Assembly (NCBI GenBank): GCA_003023725.1
Contig: PXYT01000011.1
Coordinates: 27,041-91,040, forward strand
From: Sulfobacillus benefaciens
Lineage (GTDB): Bacteria; Bacillota; Sulfobacillia; Sulfobacillales; Sulfobacillaceae
Direction: 5' to 3'
Length of the DNA: 64,000 bases
Both the position numbers and the translations under genes were made by a program. The notes under the pieces are model-generated. The model saw only the letters and a list, made by a program, of their open reading frames with translations, was not told the origin of the DNA and made no database searches. Every line of letters starts with the position of its first letter. Positions within the stretch are counted from its first letter, which is position 1. This document shows, one piece after another, positions 61,225 through 64,000 of this stretch.

Positions 61225-62598
61225 GTGTCAACTCTTGTCGTCATTGGAGGCAGTGACGCGGGTATTATGGCCGGCTTGCGGGCCAAGGAGAAAGATCCGC
61301 ACATGGGGGTGTCGATGTTGGTAGCCGACGCCTTTGTTAATTTTAGTATTTGCGGATTGCCTTTCTATTTAAGCGGTGAAGTCCCGGATTGGCGCCGTTT
61401 GGCCCATCGATCTCTTGACGAAATTCAGGCCAGCGGCATTGATGTTCATTTAAATACGCGGGCCGTGGCAATCGACCCTGTCCAGCATAAGGTTCTGGGA
61501 CGGCAAGAGGACGGAACAGACAAGGAGTGGGCCTATGACAGACTGGTGATTGCCACGGGTTCCGAAAGTGTCCGCCCCGGGATAGGGGGTCTAGAATTGC
61601 CGGGCGTGTTTACACTGCATACCATGGCGGACGGTTTTCACGTGGCGCAATTCATGGAGCGTCACAAACCGGCCCGCGCCTTGATTATTGGGGCCGGGTA
61701 TATTGGACTCGAAATGGCTGAAGCGTTAAACCGGCGGGGAGTAGAGGTCATTATGGTCGAACAGTTGCCGGCTATTTTACCCACCATCGACGAGGGGTTG
61801 GCACATCACTTGCGGGTCTATCTCGAAGGTAAACACGTGAACGTTCACACCGGCGTGCGCGTCGAGAAGATTGAAAGGACGGCAGAAGGATTGATAGTGT
61901 ATGGCGATGGCGGTTTTCTGCGGGAAGTGGATATGGTTCTCGTCGTGGTTGGGGTAAAACCCGTGACCGGGTTGGCCGTCAATGCCGGCATCACTCTGGG
62001 GGCGGGAAGAGCCATCCACGTCGACCGATTCATGGCCACCAATCAAGAGGACATTTTTGCTGCGGGGGATTGTGCCGAGACTTACCACCGGTTGTTAGAG
62101 ACCGAGAGCTATCTTCCACTGGGAACCACGGCCCACAAGCAAGGACGGGTTGCCGGGGAAAACGCGGCCGGCGGCCATCTTGAGTTCGAAGGCTCTTTGG
62201 GAACGCAGGTGGTGAAAGTTTTTGATTGGGTCGTCGCCCGGACCGGGATTCGGGACGAGGATGCCACAGTGAGTGGGTATGATCCTCTCAGCACACAGAT
62301 AACCGGGTGGGATCATAAAGTATACTACCCGGGCGCCCAGGAAATCACCATACGCATTACCGGTGACAAGAAAACCGGCCAACTGCTCGGAGCCAGCCTT
62401 CTGGGACACCGCGACGCTGCCGTGGCGAAGAGGGTGGACATTTTCGCGATGGCCCTGTACAACCGGATGAGAGTGGAGGATCTGCTGCACGTGGATTTGA
62501 GTTATACCCCACCATTAGGCAGCCCCTGGGATGTCATCCAGATGGCGGCCGCAGACTGGCTAAAGCATGCTGCCGGGAACCGGACCGGGGGAGACTGA
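61225..62598 (+). CDS. CoA-disulfide reductase-like FAD/NAD(P) oxidoreductase
   Basis: A 457-residue flavoprotein of the pyridine-nucleotide-disulfide family. The N terminus is LVVIGGSDAGIMAGLRAKE; the redox Cys is residue 43 in NFSICGLPFYLSG, as in CoA-disulfide reductases and NADH oxidases with a single active-site Cys. IIGAGYIGLEMAEAL near 153 binds NAD(P)H, and DIFAAGDCAE near 278 closes the FAD site. The C-terminal domain contains YNRMRVEDLLHVDLSYTPPLGSPWD. It keeps CoA or other thiols reduced. The start is GTG after GAGGGAGAGGG. It lies just upstream of arsR and may take part in arsenic or oxidative stress response. Confidence 0.82.
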   Translation: MSTLVVIGGSDAGIMAGLRAKEKDPHMGVSMLVADAFVNFSICGLPFYLSGEVPDWRRLAHRSLDEIQASGIDVHLNTRAVAIDPVQHKVLGRQEDGTDKEWAYDRLVIATGSESVRPGIGGLELPGVFTLHTMADGFHVAQFMERHKPARALIIGAGYIGLEMAEALNRRGVEVIMVEQLPAILPTIDEGLAHHLRVYLEGKHVNVHTGVRVEKIERTAEGLIVYGDGGFLREVDMVLVVVGVKPVTGLAVNAGITLGAGRAIHVDRFMATNQEDIFAAGDCAETYHRLLETESYLPLGTTAHKQGRVAGENAAGGHLEFEGSLGTQVVKVFDWVVARTGIRDEDATVSGYDPLSTQITGWDHKVYYPGAQEITIRITGDKKTGQLLGASLLGHRDAAVAKRVDIFAMALYNRMRVEDLLHVDLSYTPPLGSPWDVIQMAAADWLKHAAGNRTGGD

Positions 62599-62753
62599 GG
62601 GCGGCTTATGGCCCCTGGGAATGCCGGTTGGTGTTCCTTATGTTGATTTTTGACGGGCATACAGCTCCCGAAAAGCCGTGCGTACCTCCGTAAACGGCAT
62701 CTTCTGCGTGCCAGGGCCGGAAGATGTTGCCCTGGATGAGTTAATCAGAGGGT

Positions 62754-62782
62754 TTAAATACCCGGGCACATAAGGATATAAT
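62754..62782 (+). promoter_or_regulatory. Probable promoter/operator of the ars operon
   Basis: TTAAAT (62754-62759) and TATAAT (62777-62782) are 17 bases apart. The -10 lies in an A/T-rich palindromic patch (ATAATTAT), a typical ArsR-family operator position. The arsR start is 47 bases further on. Confidence 0.5.
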
Positions 62783-62829
62783 TATAAACAGATGTGATAA
62801 CCAGATGACGTGGAAAGAAGGTGCGAGCA

Positions 62830-63168
62830 ATGACAACGGAAGAAACCAGCGCGTTGTTTAAAGCGCTGGGTGATCAGACCCGGCTGCGCATTTTGGCGCT
62901 TTTGTCTTTGCGTGAACATTGCAACTGTGAACTGGTTTCGATTTTTGGGATTTCACAACCGGCTGTTTCCCGTCATATTGCGCGTCTCAAAGAGTCCCGG
63001 TTAATCCATGAAAGGCGGCAGGGACAGTGGGTCTATTATTCTCTCAACCGTGCTTTGTGGGAACAATTGCCTTCTTTTCCGCATATGGTCGAGGATTTGG
63101 TTGCACATGATCCTCTTGTGCGACACGCCAAGACTACGGTTGCCCAATGTTCGCTTCCGGGCGAATAG
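62830..63168 (+). CDS. arsR: ArsR-family metalloregulator
   Basis: A 112-residue winged-helix repressor. The recognition helix is in ISQPAVSRHIARLKESRLIHERRQGQWVYYSL. The metal-sensing motif is HCNCELV, with Cys at 31 and 33, in the position of the ELCVC(D/E)L motif of ArsR proteins that bind As(III) or Sb(III). The start at 62830 follows GAAGGTG. An arsB-like gene follows 54 bases later, and the protein is expected to repress that operon until arsenite binds. Confidence 0.88.
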   Translation: MTTEETSALFKALGDQTRLRILALLSLREHCNCELVSIFGISQPAVSRHIARLKESRLIHERRQGQWVYYSLNRALWEQLPSFPHMVEDLVAHDPLVRHAKTTVAQCSLPGE

Positions 63169-63222
63169 ATAGCGAATGACCCGCCTTATCGTGTCAAAAT
63201 ATTCATAAAGGGGAACAGGACG

Positions 63223-64000
63223 TTGCTGGCCGTCATCTTATTTGTGGTGGTACTGGTTCTTGTAATTGTGCAGCCAAAAGGGCTATCGATCGGATGGAGT
63301 GCTGCAGGAGGGGCCATCATTGCTCTTTTGCTGGGATTGGTGTCACTGGCCAATGTTGTGGAAGTTGTGGATATCGTTTGGGATGCGACCCTGACTTTTG
63401 TCGCCTTGATTCTCATCTCGATGGTGCTGGACCGGATTGGATTTTTCGAATGGGCGGCACTGGGAATGAGTCGTCTAGCCAAAGACAACGGGTATAAGAT
63501 GTTTTTGTGGATCGGATTGCTGGGGGCACTGGTGGCCATGTTTTTTGCCAATGACGGAGCGGCTCTGATTTTGACTCCTTTGGTCTATGAGCAGACCAGA
63601 ATCTTGAAGCTGTCGCCTAAGGCCACACTGGCGCTCATCATGACCAGTGGGTTTATCGCTGACACGACGTCCTTGCCTCTGGTAATTTCCAATCTGGTGA
63701 ATATCATTTCCGCCGACTACTTTCATCTTGGCTTTTTGTCCTATATGATCCATATGCTTCCGGTGGATGTGATTGGCGCCGGCGCCAGTTTAACGGCTCT
63801 CTTTCTCTATTACCACAGAAGCCTTCCGGTTCATATCGATACAAGGGCCTTGCCCGAGCCCAAAAGCCGGATTAAAGATCCGCGGGTTTTTCGCCTCGCC
63901 TGGATTATCCTCCCGCTTTTGTTGCTGGGTTATTTTCTCAGTCAGTTTCTGCATTGGCCTGTTTCCATTTTTACTATGACAGCCGCCGGAGCGTTACTGG
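63223..64000 (+). CDS. arsB: ArsB-type arsenite efflux permease (partial, runs off the end)
   Basis: The first 259 codons of a membrane transporter of the ArsB/NhaD ion-transporter superfamily. Hydrophobic segments alternate as in ArsB. Marker regions are LISMVLDRIGFFEWAAL near residue 67, AMFFANDGAALILTPLVYEQTR near 106, and ADTTSLPLVISNLVNIISADYF near 148, which match the ArsB pattern (FFANDGAALILTPIV, SNLVNIV). The start is TTG after AAGGGGAACAG. The end lies outside the window. It expels arsenite or antimonite and follows arsR in the usual order. Confidence 0.88.
   Translation, partial: MLAVILFVVVLVLVIVQPKGLSIGWSAAGGAIIALLLGLVSLANVVEVVDIVWDATLTFVALILISMVLDRIGFFEWAALGMSRLAKDNGYKMFLWIGLLGALVAMFFANDGAALILTPLVYEQTRILKLSPKATLALIMTSGFIADTTSLPLVISNLVNIISADYFHLGFLSYMIHMLPVDVIGAGASLTALFLYYHRSLPVHIDTRALPEPKSRIKDPRVFRLAWIILPLLLLGYFLSQFLHWPVSIFTMTAAGALL

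Noticed and set aside
1-64000. CRISPR array, rRNA or tRNA genes
   Set aside because: No regularly spaced direct repeats, rRNA signatures or tRNA T-loop sequences were seen on either strand.

Overview
The window looks like a chromosomal segment of a spore-forming, monoderm, acid-adapted bacterium of the Sulfobacillus type. This is an inference from gene content. A sporulation YlbJ homologue and a complete yhbH-spoVR-prkA operon point to a spore former. Several lipoproteins with LAGC lipoboxes and no outer-membrane genes point to a monoderm. An S53 (kumamolisin-type) acid peptidase, an arsenic operon and a cupin-type phosphoglucose isomerase fit an acidic, metal-rich habitat. Start codons are mixed (ATG, GTG, TTG, one probable CTG), often behind strong GGAGG Shine-Dalgarno sites.

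Layout. 1-1.8 kb is a graveyard of mobile DNA: a frameshifted group II intron reverse-transcriptase remnant runs into a frameshifted IS630-type transposase remnant. 1.9-15.4 kb is mostly housekeeping and accessory metabolism: YlbJ, cupin phosphoglucose isomerase, a secreted transglutaminase-like protein, a NYN-domain protein, a GH4 glycosidase overlapping a BadF-type sugar kinase, a CPA2 antiporter, a lipoprotein, a PduX-like GHMP kinase and a Gfo/Idh/MocA oxidoreductase. 15.6-18.7 kb is a minus-strand block of three glycosyltransferases. 19.2-23.5 kb has a coiled-coil lytic transglycosylase, apparently coupled to a ten-codon upstream ORF, and ftsH.

23.7-32.8 kb is a tight plus-strand operon for nucleotide-sugar synthesis. 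It holds a large 4,6-dehydratase, a complete WbpA-B-D-E-I-type set for UDP-2,3-diacetamido-2,3-dideoxy-mannuronate, a second sugar aminotransferase and a small monotopic phosphoglycosyltransferase. 32.9-34.6 kb holds an unusual protein combining a putative PHAX RNA-binding domain with a ParB-like domain, and a half-size chromate transporter. 35.2-39.5 kb is the yhbH-spoVR-prkA operon, closed by a very strong terminator.

39.9-57.8 kb is a second surface-polysaccharide region: seven glycosyltransferase or epimerase genes, an O-antigen-ligase/polymerase-type membrane protein, a large polytopic phosphoglycosyltransferase, a 1098-residue secreted GH18 mosaic protein, a Ser/Pro-rich lipoprotein, a geranylgeranyl-reductase-type flavoprotein and a YerB-type lipoprotein. 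With the 15.6-32.8 kb blocks this supplies precursors, priming, assembly and polymerisation for at least one glycan; no flippase or chain-length regulator is visible in the window. 57.9-60 kb carries a small Zn-ribbon-like protein and the S53 peptidase. 61.2-64 kb is a CoA-disulfide-reductase-like flavoprotein followed by arsR and the start of arsB, which runs off the end.

No rRNA, tRNA or CRISPR array was recognised. All motif and family calls are by eye, without database searches.
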